Source: Pseudomonadota bacterium (lineage in GTDB: Bacteria; Myxococcota_A; UBA796; UBA9615). Taken from it: DNA of 64,000 nucleotides. Each line of letters opens with the position of its first letter. Positions within the stretch are counted from its first letter, which is position 1. The translations under genes were made by a program, and so were the position numbers. The notes beneath the pieces were generated by a model. It was not told the DNA's origin, did no database searches, and saw only the letters and a list, made by a program, of their open reading frames with translations. Positions 45,348 to 53,719 of the stretch are shown piece after piece. The stretch covers positions 28,382 to 92,381 of the forward strand of contig JAAESI010000159.1 in the NCBI GenBank assembly GCA_024229515.1. Reading direction: 5' to 3'.

Positions 45348-46256
45348 TTACCGGGTTCCACCCACCCCACTGGCGGTGCCGCCGAAGTGCTTCATGACCT
45401 CCGGATGCCGCTGCACGAACGTGGGGTCGTAGACCCGGAGCACCACCCCCAGCGACTGCGTGAGCACGTCCTCGGTGCCGTCGACGTGGCGGCGGAGCCA
45501 GAAGCCCATCGCCATCGACCCGGTCATCATCGTGTAGTCACGGGGCAGGGGGTAGGCGTGGTCCAGCTCGCCGGCGTACCGGGCATCCAACCAGTCGACG
45601 CCGTAGAAGCCGGGCTCGTCGGTCATCGCCTTGAGGTAGGCCTTGGCCTCGCGCTCCAGGTTGTGGCCGTTGCGCAGCTCGGCGTAGGCGAGGGCGTGGA
45701 GCCGCACGACGCGGAAGAAGGTGCGGTCGTAGGCGTCCTGGAACGTGGCCCCCGCGAGGGGCTGATCGGGGTGCGGTACGAGGGTCTTGAGCGCCCACTC
45801 GATGACCGCCGGGTCGTAGGTGCCGAAGCTTCGGTCCCACCCCTCGCCGATCTGCCCGGTTCGGAACGGCCGCCCGGCCATCGCCGACAGCGCGCCGTAC
45901 TCGATGGTGTCGGCGATGGCGCCGTCGCCCAGCCAGGCCCGCAGGCAGTCGTCGAAGCCTCCGTAGGTGTAGAAGCCGTTGATCCCGCCGCCGAAGACCC
46001 GACCCTCGGACGCCGCCGCGGGAGCCTCCTCCCAGCCGCGCCCTCCGCTGCTGGTGAACATGTACTCGTAGGGGCTGTCGAACCAGGGCTTCCAGAACGC
46101 GCCCAGCTCGGTGGGGCCGGGCAGGTGGGACGGGGTCCGGACCGTGGGCGCAGGCGCGGCCGCCTCGGCGGGCAGGCTGCGGGGAGCGAGGCGTTGGGGG
46201 GTGCAGGCGGCCGCGGACGCGGCGAGGACGGCGATGGCGATGCAGGCGGTTCTCAT
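45348..46256 (-). CDS. Lipoprotein of unknown function
   Basis: A 302-residue lipoprotein with signal peptide ending LAASAAAC (Cys18). The mature protein is rich in aromatic residues and looks like a compact mostly helical domain (WKPWFDSPYEYMFTS, EYGALSAMAGRPFRTGQIGE, FWLRRHVDGTEDV). No catalytic motif stands out and I do not recognise the family. It belongs to a minus-strand series with the thioredoxin-like lipoprotein (46317-46943), 60 bases apart. Envelope location is inferred from the lipobox. Confidence 0.75.
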   Translation of the reverse strand: MRTACIAIAVLAASAAACTPQRLAPRSLPAEAAAPAPTVRTPSHLPGPTELGAFWKPWFDSPYEYMFTSSGGRGWEEAPAAASEGRVFGGGINGFYTYGGFDDCLRAWLGDGAIADTIEYGALSAMAGRPFRTGQIGEGWDRSFGTYDPAVIEWALKTLVPHPDQPLAGATFQDAYDRTFFRVVRLHALAYAELRNGHNLEREAKAYLKAMTDEPGFYGVDWLDARYAGELDHAYPLPRDYTMMTGSMAMGFWLRRHVDGTEDVLTQSLGVVLRVYDPTFVQRHPEVMKHFGGTASGVGGTR

Positions 46257-46316
46257 GCCGCACAGGACCCGCGCGGGGCCGTGAGGTTCCCCAGGGGGGC
46301 CCGTTTTACGAAGTCG

Positions 46317-46943
46317 CTACAGGGTGGCGTAGGCCTCGATGAAGTCGAGCATCGCCGACTCGGGGGGCAGCCCTTCGATGCGCTCGATGATCTCGCCCCC
46401 GGGGGCGATGAACAGGAACACGGGGTACTCGGTGCCCAGACCGAACTGGTCGTGGACCACCTTCCCGGCGTCCGCGCCGATGGGGAAGAGGGTGGGGTCG
46501 GACTGGTACAGGTCGGACCAGAGTTCGGCGTCGCTGAGGGTCGCGTCGAGCCCGTTCACGTTCTCGGTCAGCACGGTGAAGATCCACGACGGGGTCAGCT
46601 CGTGCATCTCCTCCAGCAGCGCCTCCGAATCCGCTCCCGCCTCGTGGCAGGGGCCGCACCAGACCGTGCCGAAGTCGAGGATCACGGGCACTTCGAGCAG
46701 CTGCGACAGGCACATCACCTCGCCGAGGTGGTCCTGAAGGGCGAAGTTCTCGACCAGGCCGCCGACCCCCACGCCGTCGCCGCGGTAGTCGATCAGCCCC
46801 TCGGGCCAGGCGTTCTCCAGGCCGTCGCAGATCTCCAGGCCGTCGATCTCGACGGGCGGGGCCTCGGCCTCGGGGATCGGATTGCGGGGCGAGCAGGCGG
46901 CCAGAACGGCCGCGGACAGGGTCAGCATGAGGAGGCGGGACAT
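46317..46943 (-). CDS. Thioredoxin-like lipoprotein (Cys form)
   Basis: A 208-residue lipoprotein: signal peptide TLSAAVLAAC (Cys17), then a TlpA/thioredoxin-like domain whose active site is ILDFGTVWCGPCHEAGADS (CxxC around residue 95) and whose cis-Pro strand is LGTEYPVFLFIAPGG. It should face the periplasm and reduce or shuffle disulfides. ATG 46943 yields the signal peptide directly; earlier in-frame starts add an unsuitable extension. It is the third thioredoxin-like lipoprotein in the window, next to the tandem pair at 30952-32671, and differs by lacking TSP3 or Asp-rich spacers. Confidence 0.88.
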   Translation of the reverse strand: MSRLLMLTLSAAVLAACSPRNPIPEAEAPPVEIDGLEICDGLENAWPEGLIDYRGDGVGVGGLVENFALQDHLGEVMCLSQLLEVPVILDFGTVWCGPCHEAGADSEALLEEMHELTPSWIFTVLTENVNGLDATLSDAELWSDLYQSDPTLFPIGADAGKVVHDQFGLGTEYPVFLFIAPGGEIIERIEGLPPESAMLDFIEAYATL

Positions 46944-47019
46944 GCCTCCACGGTAGCCCCTGACCCGAAGGCACGACCGTGCATGTTCATGTGATCTGCC
47001 GGCGTCGTACGATGCGCCG

Positions 47020-47517
47020 ATGGAGCTGACGGAGATCGACAAAGGCGCCCTCCTGGAGGCGATCGTCAAGGAGCTGGCCGGGGCGTGCGAACGCATGACC
47101 GCGCGGGCCAAGGCGGCGGCCGAGAGCGCCGTCCACGAGGAGGCGCGGTCCGAGGATTCGCACGACACCCGGGCCATCGAGGAGAGCTACCTGGCCCGCG
47201 GGCAGGCCGCCCGGGCGGCGGAGATGGAGGTCGATCTGGCGACGATGAAGTCGCTGCGGGCGCGCTCCTTCGCCGATTCGGAGCCGATCGCGGCGACCGC
47301 GTTGGTCGAGCTCGAGGACGACGGCGGCGCCTCCCGCACGCTCCTGATCGTGCCCCGCTGCGGGGGGCGGAACCTCCACTTCGGCGGTCGTGAGATCACG
47401 CTCGCGACCCCCGCCTCGCCCCTGGGCGCGGCGTTGATGGGGGCCAGCGAAGGGGACGAGGTCGAGATCTCCATCAAGGGGCGCAAGCGCACCTACGAGA
47501 TCCTCGGGACCGCCTGA
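47020..47517 (+). CDS. GreA/GreB-like transcription factor
   Basis: A 165-residue protein with the architecture of Gre-type factors: an N-terminal helical coiled coil (residues 1-75, including AKAAAESAVHEEARSEDSHD with acidic residues near the presumed tip) and a C-terminal FKBP-like beta domain (ATPASPLGAALMGASEGDEV, then EISIKGRKRTYEI). Classical Gre factors place two acidic residues at the coil tip to stimulate RNA cleavage by RNA polymerase; here DSHD/ED residues could serve, but the tip is not certain. It may be a paralogue that binds the secondary channel with another effect. ATG 47020 follows a gap of 76 bases. It precedes the HTTM pair by two bases and may share their transcript. Confidence 0.78.
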   Translation: MELTEIDKGALLEAIVKELAGACERMTARAKAAAESAVHEEARSEDSHDTRAIEESYLARGQAARAAEMEVDLATMKSLRARSFADSEPIAATALVELEDDGGASRTLLIVPRCGGRNLHFGGREITLATPASPLGAALMGASEGDEVEISIKGRKRTYEILGTA

Positions 47518-47519
47518 CC

Positions 47520-48062
47520 GTGCCGCTGCGGGACCACTTGATCGCCACCGCGGTGCTCGGCTACGCGGCGATGATCATCCTGCTGGCGGCCGCGGGGGTG
47601 CCCCTGGACAAGGACGCCACCGGCCTGAAGGGGGAGTGGAACGACTTCCGCTTCTCCCTCCGTGACACCTTCCGGCCGGCGCAGCGGACCCTCGGGATCA
47701 GCCAGCGCTGGAAGATGTTCCGCAAGGTCTCGCGCAACACCGGCCGCATCGAAATCGCGGTGCAGATCGACGGTCGGTGGGAGGACATCTTCGTCGAGCG
47801 GCAGGAGCCGGACTGGCGCCGCGGCACCTTCGAGCACCACCGCTGGCGCGAGTTCGCCAACCACCTGCGGGGGGAGAAGAAGCGCGACCAGTGGAAGCTG
47901 TACGTGCCGTGGGCGTCCGAGCGGGCGTTCGCTGACCATCCCGAGGCGACGGCGGTGCGGTTCCGCGTGATGGGGGCGCGGATCCCCAAGCCCGAGACCC
48001 TCGCCGATCGCGGCGCGCTCCGCTTCGACGCCTTCCGCAAAGAGACGATCGTCGAACGATGA
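47520..48062 (+). CDS. Signal-anchored partner protein of the HTTM gene
   Basis: A 180-residue protein from GTG 47520 with one N-terminal membrane helix (LIATAVLGYAAMIILLAAAGV) and a soluble domain rich in Trp, Arg and Phe: ISQRWKMFRKVSRNTGRIEI, then DGRWEDIFVERQEPDWRR and HHRWREFANHL. A W-x-MF segment followed by a strand pair and RWREFxxxL is the pattern I associate with the soluble partner encoded beside bacterial HTTM (vitamin K-dependent carboxylase-like) membrane proteins; this is from memory. Its stop overlaps the start of the HTTM gene (ATGA), which supports a functional pair. Confidence 0.7.
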   Translation: MPLRDHLIATAVLGYAAMIILLAAAGVPLDKDATGLKGEWNDFRFSLRDTFRPAQRTLGISQRWKMFRKVSRNTGRIEIAVQIDGRWEDIFVERQEPDWRRGTFEHHRWREFANHLRGEKKRDQWKLYVPWASERAFADHPEATAVRFRVMGARIPKPETLADRGALRFDAFRKETIVER

Positions 48063-49113
48063 GGGCGTGGACCCGGTGGGTGGAGCTGGCCACGCGCAAG
48101 GAGCAGGGCACGTCGATGGCGCTGTTCCGGATCGCGCTGGGGCTCACCCTCGTGGTCTGGACGGGCACGCTGCTGTGGAGCGGCGACGTGCTCGATCCGC
48201 TGTACACGCCGGTGTCCGAGGGCGGCTTCGCGCGGGCCCGCAACCCCCACCCGATCATCCAGTGGCTGGGCGGGCACACCCGGGCCAACACGTTCCTGGT
48301 CGCGTGGGCGGCGTCGATCCTGTCGGTGGCGCTGACCCTCGGAATCGGCGGGCGCGTCACGGCGTTCCTGCTGCTGCAGAGCCTGCTGGCGATCCACAGC
48401 CTCCCCCACGACATCGGGGGCGGATACGACCGGCTGCTGGGCAACGGGCTGAACCTCCTGGTCCTGGGCAACGGCACGGCGAGGTACAGCGTCGACTGCA
48501 GGATCCGAACGGGGGCCTGGACCAGCGATCGCCTCATCTACGCCTTCGCCCGGGACCTGATGGTCCTGCAGCTGGTGCTGATGTACACGGCCACCGGCCT
48601 GGCCAAGCAGGGGGTCGGCTGGCACTCGCCGTTCTACGCGCTGTACCGGGCGATGCTGAAGGTCCCGTACGTGCGCGGGGAGTTCGCCTGGGTCGCGCAC
48701 CTGGGGCCGCTGCTGGCGCTGTCGACGGTGATCGCGCTGTGGTGGGAGATCACCTTCGGCGTGGTCGGCGCCTGGTACCGCCCGTCGAGGAGGAGGAGCC
48801 CCCTGTCGAGGAGGAGGAGCCGCCCGTCGTCGAGGAAGAGGAGCCGCCCGTCGAGGAGGACGAGCCGCCGGTGGAGGAGGAGGAGCCGCCCGTCGAGGAG
48901 GAGCCGCCCGTCGCCGAGAACGAGCCGATCACCCCCACGGTCGTGGACCAGCCCTTCGAGCCGACGCCGCCGACGACCCAGGACACCGTCATCCAGCGGT
49001 TGATGGACCTGGTCGCCGAGCTGGAAGACGACCTCGAGGACCGTGACCTGCTCATCGAGGAGCTCGAGGAGCGGATCACCGCCCTGCAGAACCGGCTCAA
49101 CAGCCGGGACTAG
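48059..49113 (+). pseudogene. HTTM membrane protein, truncated and frameshift-fused to an acidic coiled-coil tail
   Basis: From ATG 48059 the frame encodes an HTTM-type protein (LFRIALGLTLVVWTGTLLW; HSLPHDIGGGYDRLLGNGL; YTATGLAKQGVGWHSPFYAL), related to the membrane domain of gamma-glutamyl carboxylase. Near 48775, after FGVVGAWYRP, sense is lost: the original frame becomes an Arg/Ser-rich antisense-like run, whereas the +2 frame reads PPVEEEEPPVEEEEPPV, then PTPPTTQDTVIQRLMDLVAE and a coiled coil to the stop at 49113. HTTM proteins normally continue with more helices here. So the 3' part is missing and a Glu/Pro repeat plus coiled coil follows out of frame, either by deletion or by slippage in the gaggaggaggagcc repeats. 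The stop is shared as CTAG with the gene at 49110. Confidence 0.65.
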
Positions 49114-49928
49114 CCCCGGCCGAGCTCCTCGAGGAACGCGCGGATCGCCTCTGCATCCTCGGTCGGGAGCTCGGTGGCGAGGCGCTCCTCAGCCTTCCAG
49201 CGGACCTGCCGCTCGGACGCCAAGCCGGCCAGCCGCATCTCGCGCAGGTTCCGCACCAGCTGCAGCGTCGTGAACGACGCCGGCGCCTGCTTCCGCACCC
49301 GGTCGATCATCCACTTGCAGACGTCGTCGTTGAGCTCGATGGAGCCATCCGCGTCAGCCCGCGTGTACGTGTAGATCGTCTTCTGGGTCCAGGGGTCGAA
49401 CCCGTCCGTGTCGAAGGTCTCGGTGGCGTCCAGGAAGACCTGGCTGGTCGGCAGCACGATGCGGGCCTTGCCCACGCTCCAGACCGCCACGGTGTGGTTC
49501 CACGTCGGCCACATCAGCCCCAGCCCGTCGACCCCCATTCGGCGTCCGACGAAGGCGAAGAGCGCGCTGAGCTCGTCGCACTCGGCCAGGGCCGTCGGCC
49601 AGTCGTCGTACGGCCCCCGCATGCGGCTCCACTGGTCCCACACCGCGTCGCTCTGGGGCTCTTTGTTGGTGACGGTCCACTGCACCGCCCAGAAGCCGCC
49701 CGCGCGGGTCGCTTCGAAGGCGATCTTCACCTTCACGAAGTCGTCGTACAGCGCGTCCGTCGCCGTCAGGTTGTGGCGGGCCACGAAGGTCTCGTAGTCG
49801 GCGCGGGTCGCCGGGGAGGCCCCGACGGGTTCGACGAGGGCGCTCAGTCCATCGATCAGGTCGTCGAGGGAGGCGGCGGAAGCGGCACTGGGGAGCAGGA
49901 CCAGGAACAGGGCGAACAGGCGGGCCAT
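49110..49928 (-). CDS. Secreted hypothetical protein
   Basis: A 272-residue protein with a signal peptide (LFALFLVLLPSAASAA) and no lipobox, so a soluble periplasmic or secreted product is expected. The mature part is mixed alpha/beta with many Trp and Tyr (GGFWAVQWTVTNKEPQS, LGLMWPTWNHTVAVW, WTQKTIYTYTRAD) and an Arg/Glu-rich helical C-terminus (EMRLAGLASERQVRWKAEER). No family is recognised. It converges with the HTTM relic with a shared CTAG and diverges from the candidate selenoprotein gene at 49975. Confidence 0.75.
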   Translation of the reverse strand: MARLFALFLVLLPSAASAASLDDLIDGLSALVEPVGASPATRADYETFVARHNLTATDALYDDFVKVKIAFEATRAGGFWAVQWTVTNKEPQSDAVWDQWSRMRGPYDDWPTALAECDELSALFAFVGRRMGVDGLGLMWPTWNHTVAVWSVGKARIVLPTSQVFLDATETFDTDGFDPWTQKTIYTYTRADADGSIELNDDVCKWMIDRVRKQAPASFTTLQLVRNLREMRLAGLASERQVRWKAEERLATELPTEDAEAIRAFLEELGRG

Positions 49929-49974
49929 GCACGTGAGACACGCATTCGGCGTGTCGGGTTCCTATGATGTTCCG

Positions 49975-50313
49975 ATGATGACGACCGAAGAGGCGATCGC
50001 GGCCCTGGAAGGCCGACGCACCCGACCCGTGATGGAGTCGTCGCTGCGCTCCGTGAAGGAGGCCCACACCCGGTTCCTGGAGCACGGCATCGCCGCCGCG
50101 ATGGTCCGCCCGCCCCGCCGAGGGGGTGGATGAGGCACCAAGATGTGGCTCCTGGTGCAGGAGTCTGATGTGCCCCGCGCGGCCCAATTGATGGGCCGCT
50201 TCATCACCGTCGAGCCGGACGACACGGACTCCGAGCCGCCCTGCCCCTGCTGCGGCACCGCCGCCCCCCTCGTCGCGGGAGCGTGCAGCGACTGCGGTCT
50301 GCAGTTGGCTTGA
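49975..50313 (+). CDS. Candidate selenoprotein: DUF2007-like domain plus zinc ribbon, in-frame TGA
   Basis: An ATG at 49975 (or 49978) opens a short frame (EEAIAALEGRRTRPVMESSL, then HTRFLEHGIAAAMVRPP) that meets TGA at 50131-50133 after RRGGG, and goes on in the same frame: GTKMWLLVQESDVPRAAQLM, ending with a zinc ribbon CPCCGT...CSDC and a stop at 50313. The parts together look like one protein of 112 residues: a helix followed by GI-type strand, a loop, and a strand LLV plus helix DVPRAAQLM, as in DUF2007 (signal-transducing-protein-like) domains. The TGA falls in the loop where Cys would fit (GGG-U-GTK). A perfect hairpin with a GTG loop starts 15 bases after the TGA. The stop overlaps the recQ ATG. 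Alternatively, reinitiation at ATG 50143 makes a 56-residue zinc-ribbon protein. Confidence 0.6.
50149..50163 (+). promoter_or_regulatory. Putative bacterial SECIS hairpin after TGA 50131-50133
   Basis: CTCCTG (50149-50154) and CAGGAG (50158-50163) form a perfect 6-bp stem with loop GTG, extendable by a G-T and a G-C pair. The loop starts 21 bases after the TGA and has G first, within the range described for bacterial SECIS elements. Folded by eye. Confidence 0.55.
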
Positions 50314-52214
50314 TGCCGCAGTTGACCCTCTTCGGGGGAGCCCCCGAGCCCGAGCCTGAGCCCGAACGTCCACCCGAGCCGCCGCCCGCGTCGTCGGACG
50401 ACCCCGCGGTGGAGGTGCTGCAGCGCATCTTCGGCTACCCCGGCTTCCGCCCCGGCCAGCGCCCCGCCATCGACGCCGTACTCGCCGGACGCGACGCCGT
50501 CGTGGTGCTGCCCACGGGCGGGGGCAAGTCGCTCTGCTTCCAGGTCCCCGCGATCCTGCGCCACGAAGCGGGGGAGGGACCCACGCTGGTGGTCAGCCCG
50601 CTGATCGCGCTGATGGACGACCAGGTCTCCGCCCTGCGGTCCGCGGGGGTGCCCGCCGTCGCGCTGCACTCGGGGCACGGTCGCGACGGATGGCGGGAGC
50701 GTCGTGACGAGGCCCGGGACGCCGCCCTCATCTACGTCAGCCCCGAGAAGCTCAAGAGCGAGGCGTTCCAGGGTTGGCTGGAGGGGCTGGATCTCAGCGC
50801 CGCGGCGGTCGACGAAGCCCACTGCGTCAGCGAATGGGGGCACGACTTCCGCCCTGATTACCTGAACTTGAGCCTGCTGAAGCGACGCTTCGACCTGCCC
50901 GTGATCGCGCTCACGGCGACCGCCACGATGCGGGTCATGGAGGAGGTCGCCGAGCAGCTGGAGCTGCCCGATCCGGCCGTGGTGCGGGGCGATTTCACCC
51001 GCCCGAACCTGGCCTTCGGCGTGGAGCTGGTGCAGGCGGACAAGGCCCGCACGCGCCGGATCGTCGAGTTCGTCAAGAGCGTGCGAACGGGCCGGGCGGT
51101 GGTCTACGCGGCCACCCGCAAGCGGGTCCAGGCCGTGGACAAGGCGCTGCGAGGGGCGGGGATCAAGAGCGGCTACTACCACGCGGGACGCTCCGACTCG
51201 GCCCGCGCCAACGCCGCCGCCGCCTTCGAATCGGGCAAGAAGCCGGTGCTCGTGGCGACCACCGCGTTCGGCATGGGGATCGACCGCCCCGACGTCCGCC
51301 TCGTGGTGCACGCCAACGCTTCGGGGAGCCTCGCGGCCTACTACCAGGAGGCCGGCCGGGCGGGGCGGGACGGGGAGCCCGCGCGCTGCGTGCTGCTGTA
51401 CTCGACCGCCGACGCGGTGACCCACGCCCGGCTCCGCGGTCGATTCCCCGCGCCGGGGGCTGTCGCCGGCTGGGGGGCGATGCAGGACTACGTCTACGGC
51501 ACCGGCTGCCGGCAGCGCGCCGTCGTCGCCTACTTCACCGGGGAGCCGGGGGCCTCCTGCGGCTCGTGCGACGTCTGCACCGATCCCGCGCCGGTCCGCG
51601 ATGCTGTCGCGGCCGCCCGATCCGAGCTGCGCAGTCGGACCGAGGAGCGGGTGGCGAAGAAGCGCGCCGAGTCGGCGTTCGTCGTCACCGAGGCGCATCG
51701 GGTCGTCGCCCTGGAGTTCGTCGGGCACCTCCGCAAGCCGCTGGGCAAGTCGCTCGTCGCCAAGGGGCTGCGGGGGTCGAAGGCGAAGGCGGTCAAGCGC
51801 AAAGGGCTGGCCAAGAACCCCAACTACGGCGCGCTCAAGGAGATCCCCGAGGCGGTGCTGCTGGACACCTTGGAGGAGCTGCTGGAGGAGGGCCGCCTGG
51901 TGCGGAAGGGGCGCAAGTACCCGACGATGTGGCTCCCCGACAAGCGCGTGCGCCCGCCCCGCGATCCCAACCGGCCCCCCCGCCCAGCGCCGTCCACCCT
52001 CCGCGTGGCGCTCCGCGCCTTCCGCGCCTCCGCCGCCCGGAAGCGCCGGTGGAAGCCGTACCAGGTGTTCACGAACCAGACCCTGGGCACGATCGCGGCC
52101 GACAAGCCAGCCACGCTGGAGGAGCTTCTGGCCATCAAGGGGATGGGTCCGAAGCGGGTGGCGAAGTTCGGCGAGGACATCCTGGAGGTGGTGCGGTCGT
52201 TCGAGGACGCCTGA
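50313..52214 (+). CDS. recQ: ATP-dependent DNA helicase RecQ
   Basis: A 633-residue 3'-5' DNA helicase acting in recombination and fork repair. After a Pro/Glu-rich lead the helicase core shows motif 0/I (GFRPGQRPAIDAVLAG; LPTGGGKSLCFQVPA), motif II (AAVDEAHCVSEWGHDFRPDY), motif III (ALTATATMR), and motifs V-VI (ATTAFGMGIDRPDVRLVVHA; YYQEAGRAGRDGEPARCVLL). The RecQ zinc-binding Cys follow (GCRQRAVVAYFTGEPGASCG, then SCDVC), then a winged-helix region and a C-terminal HRDC domain (TLEELLAIKGMGPKRVAKFG). ATG 50313 overlaps the stop of the candidate selenoprotein gene (TGATG), so the two are translationally linked. All core motifs are intact. Confidence 0.95.
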   Translation: MPQLTLFGGAPEPEPEPERPPEPPPASSDDPAVEVLQRIFGYPGFRPGQRPAIDAVLAGRDAVVVLPTGGGKSLCFQVPAILRHEAGEGPTLVVSPLIALMDDQVSALRSAGVPAVALHSGHGRDGWRERRDEARDAALIYVSPEKLKSEAFQGWLEGLDLSAAAVDEAHCVSEWGHDFRPDYLNLSLLKRRFDLPVIALTATATMRVMEEVAEQLELPDPAVVRGDFTRPNLAFGVELVQADKARTRRIVEFVKSVRTGRAVVYAATRKRVQAVDKALRGAGIKSGYYHAGRSDSARANAAAAFESGKKPVLVATTAFGMGIDRPDVRLVVHANASGSLAAYYQEAGRAGRDGEPARCVLLYSTADAVTHARLRGRFPAPGAVAGWGAMQDYVYGTGCRQRAVVAYFTGEPGASCGSCDVCTDPAPVRDAVAAARSELRSRTEERVAKKRAESAFVVTEAHRVVALEFVGHLRKPLGKSLVAKGLRGSKAKAVKRKGLAKNPNYGALKEIPEAVLLDTLEELLEEGRLVRKGRKYPTMWLPDKRVRPPRDPNRPPRPAPSTLRVALRAFRASAARKRRWKPYQVFTNQTLGTIAADKPATLEELLAIKGMGPKRVAKFGEDILEVVRSFEDA

Positions 52215-52243
52215 ACCGACCTCCACCTCTGGTGCTCCGGTTG

Positions 52244-52315
52244 GGGTGCGGTTCAACCCACCCTGGCGGCGAGGGTGCTCCGGGGCGCCCCGAACGGGTG
52301 CCGTTCAGCCCACCC
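52244..52315 (+). promoter_or_regulatory. Paired dyad repeats in the leader of the DAHP synthase gene
   Basis: GGGTGCGGTTCAACCCACCC (52244-52263) and GGGTGCCGTTCAGCCCACCC (52296-52315) are near-identical, 52 bases apart, and each can fold (GGGTG with CACCC). GGTGCTCCGG is also repeated at 52231 and 52274. The array fills the 138-base gap before the ATG at 52353. Operator, leader-RNA or terminator roles for the recQ end are all possible. Confidence 0.35.
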
Positions 52316-52352
52316 GTCGGAATCCTGGCGTTTCGTTTATGGTCCCGGCGGC

Positions 52353-53714
52353 ATGAGCACCTGGCACCCCCTTTCGTTCCGCGACTTCCCGATCTCCCAG
52401 GCGGTCCAGTACCCCGACACGGAGGCGCTGGAGGCGACCCTGACGCGCCTGCGGGAGCTGCCTCCGCTGGTCACTTCGTGGGAGGTCGAGCGGCTGCGCG
52501 GGCACATCGCTGAAGCCCAGGAGGGCAAGCGGTTCATCCTCATGGGGGGCGACTGCGCCGAGACGATCGCCGACTGCCAGCCCGAGGCGATCAGCAACAA
52601 GATGAAGATCCTGCTGCAGATGTCGCTGGTGCTCGTGCACAGCACGATGAAGCCGGTGGTCCGCGTCGGCCGCATGGCGGGGCAGTACGCCAAGCCCCGG
52701 AGCAAGGCCTGGGAGGTTCGCGGAGAGCAGAAGCTCCCCAACTACTTCGGCGATCTGGTGAACCGGTCCGAGTACACGCCCGAATCGCGCAAGTTCGACC
52801 CGAGCCTGATGCTCGCCGGCTACCACCACGCGGCCATGACCCTCAACTTCGTGCGCAGCCTGACCGACAGCGGGTTCGCCGATCTGCACCACCCCGAGAA
52901 CTGGGATCTGTCCTTCTTCGACGAGGCCGACCTGTCCGAGGAGCTGCGGGCCGAGTACCACCAGTCCGGCGCCGACCTGAGCCGCGCCCTCCGCTTCATG
53001 GAGGCGCTGGGGGAGCTGTCGATCGACGACCTCACCCGCGTCGACTTCTACACCTGCCACGAGGGGCTGAACCTCCACTACGAGTCGGCCCAGACGCACA
53101 CGGTTCCGCGGCGGGAGGGGCACTACCTGCTGACCACCCACCTGCCCTGGATCGGCGAGCGGACCCGCCAGCTGGACCGCGCCCACGTCGAGTTCTTCCG
53201 GGGCATCAACAACCCCGTCGGGGTCAAGGTTGGCCCCACCGCGACCGTGGAGGATGTAGTCGGCCTGAGCGAAGCGCTCAACCCCAACGACGCCCCCGGC
53301 AAGCTCGTGCTGATCAGCCGCATGGGCAAGGCCAACGTCCGGGAGAAGCTCCGTCCGCTGCTCGAGTCGGTGCGTGATTCCGGTCGCAAGGTGCTCTGGG
53401 TCGTCGATCCGATGCACGGGAACACCCAGATGGCCGAGAGCGGGTTCAAGACCCGCAACTTCGACGACATCTGCGACGAGATTGCTTGGACCATCGACGC
53501 CCACGCCGAGGCCGGCACCACCCTCGGCGGCGTGCACCTCGAGCTGACCGGCGAGGACGTCACCGAGTGCACCGGCGGGGCCGCCGGCATCACCGACGCG
53601 GATCTGGCGACCAACTACGCCACGGCCTGCGACCCCCGGCTCAACTACCGGCAGGCCCTCGAGATCGCGTTCCTCCTGGGGCGCCGCATGCGCGCGGATC
53701 AGTCCGCGACCTAG
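52353..53714 (+). CDS. Class II 3-deoxy-7-phosphoheptulonate (DAHP) synthase
   Basis: A 453-residue class II (plant-type) DAHP synthase, the first enzyme of the shikimate pathway, joining phosphoenolpyruvate and erythrose 4-phosphate. Class II hallmarks: FILMGGDCAETIADCQPE (metal-binding Cys), PVVRVGRMAGQYAKPRS (PEP binding), YTCHEGLNLHYE, PVGVKVGPTA, LWVVDPMHGNTQ (metal His) and GVHLELTGEDVTECTGG (metal Glu). Length fits the family. Cytosolic. ATG 52353 is preceded by a 138-base leader with paired repeats. Regulation by aromatic amino acids is common in the family but cannot be read from this sequence. The lipoprotein pair that follows starts only five bases downstream. Confidence 0.95.
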   Translation: MSTWHPLSFRDFPISQAVQYPDTEALEATLTRLRELPPLVTSWEVERLRGHIAEAQEGKRFILMGGDCAETIADCQPEAISNKMKILLQMSLVLVHSTMKPVVRVGRMAGQYAKPRSKAWEVRGEQKLPNYFGDLVNRSEYTPESRKFDPSLMLAGYHHAAMTLNFVRSLTDSGFADLHHPENWDLSFFDEADLSEELRAEYHQSGADLSRALRFMEALGELSIDDLTRVDFYTCHEGLNLHYESAQTHTVPRREGHYLLTTHLPWIGERTRQLDRAHVEFFRGINNPVGVKVGPTATVEDVVGLSEALNPNDAPGKLVLISRMGKANVREKLRPLLESVRDSGRKVLWVVDPMHGNTQMAESGFKTRNFDDICDEIAWTIDAHAEAGTTLGGVHLELTGEDVTECTGGAAGITDADLATNYATACDPRLNYRQALEIAFLLGRRMRADQSAT

Positions 53715-53719
53715 CCGCC

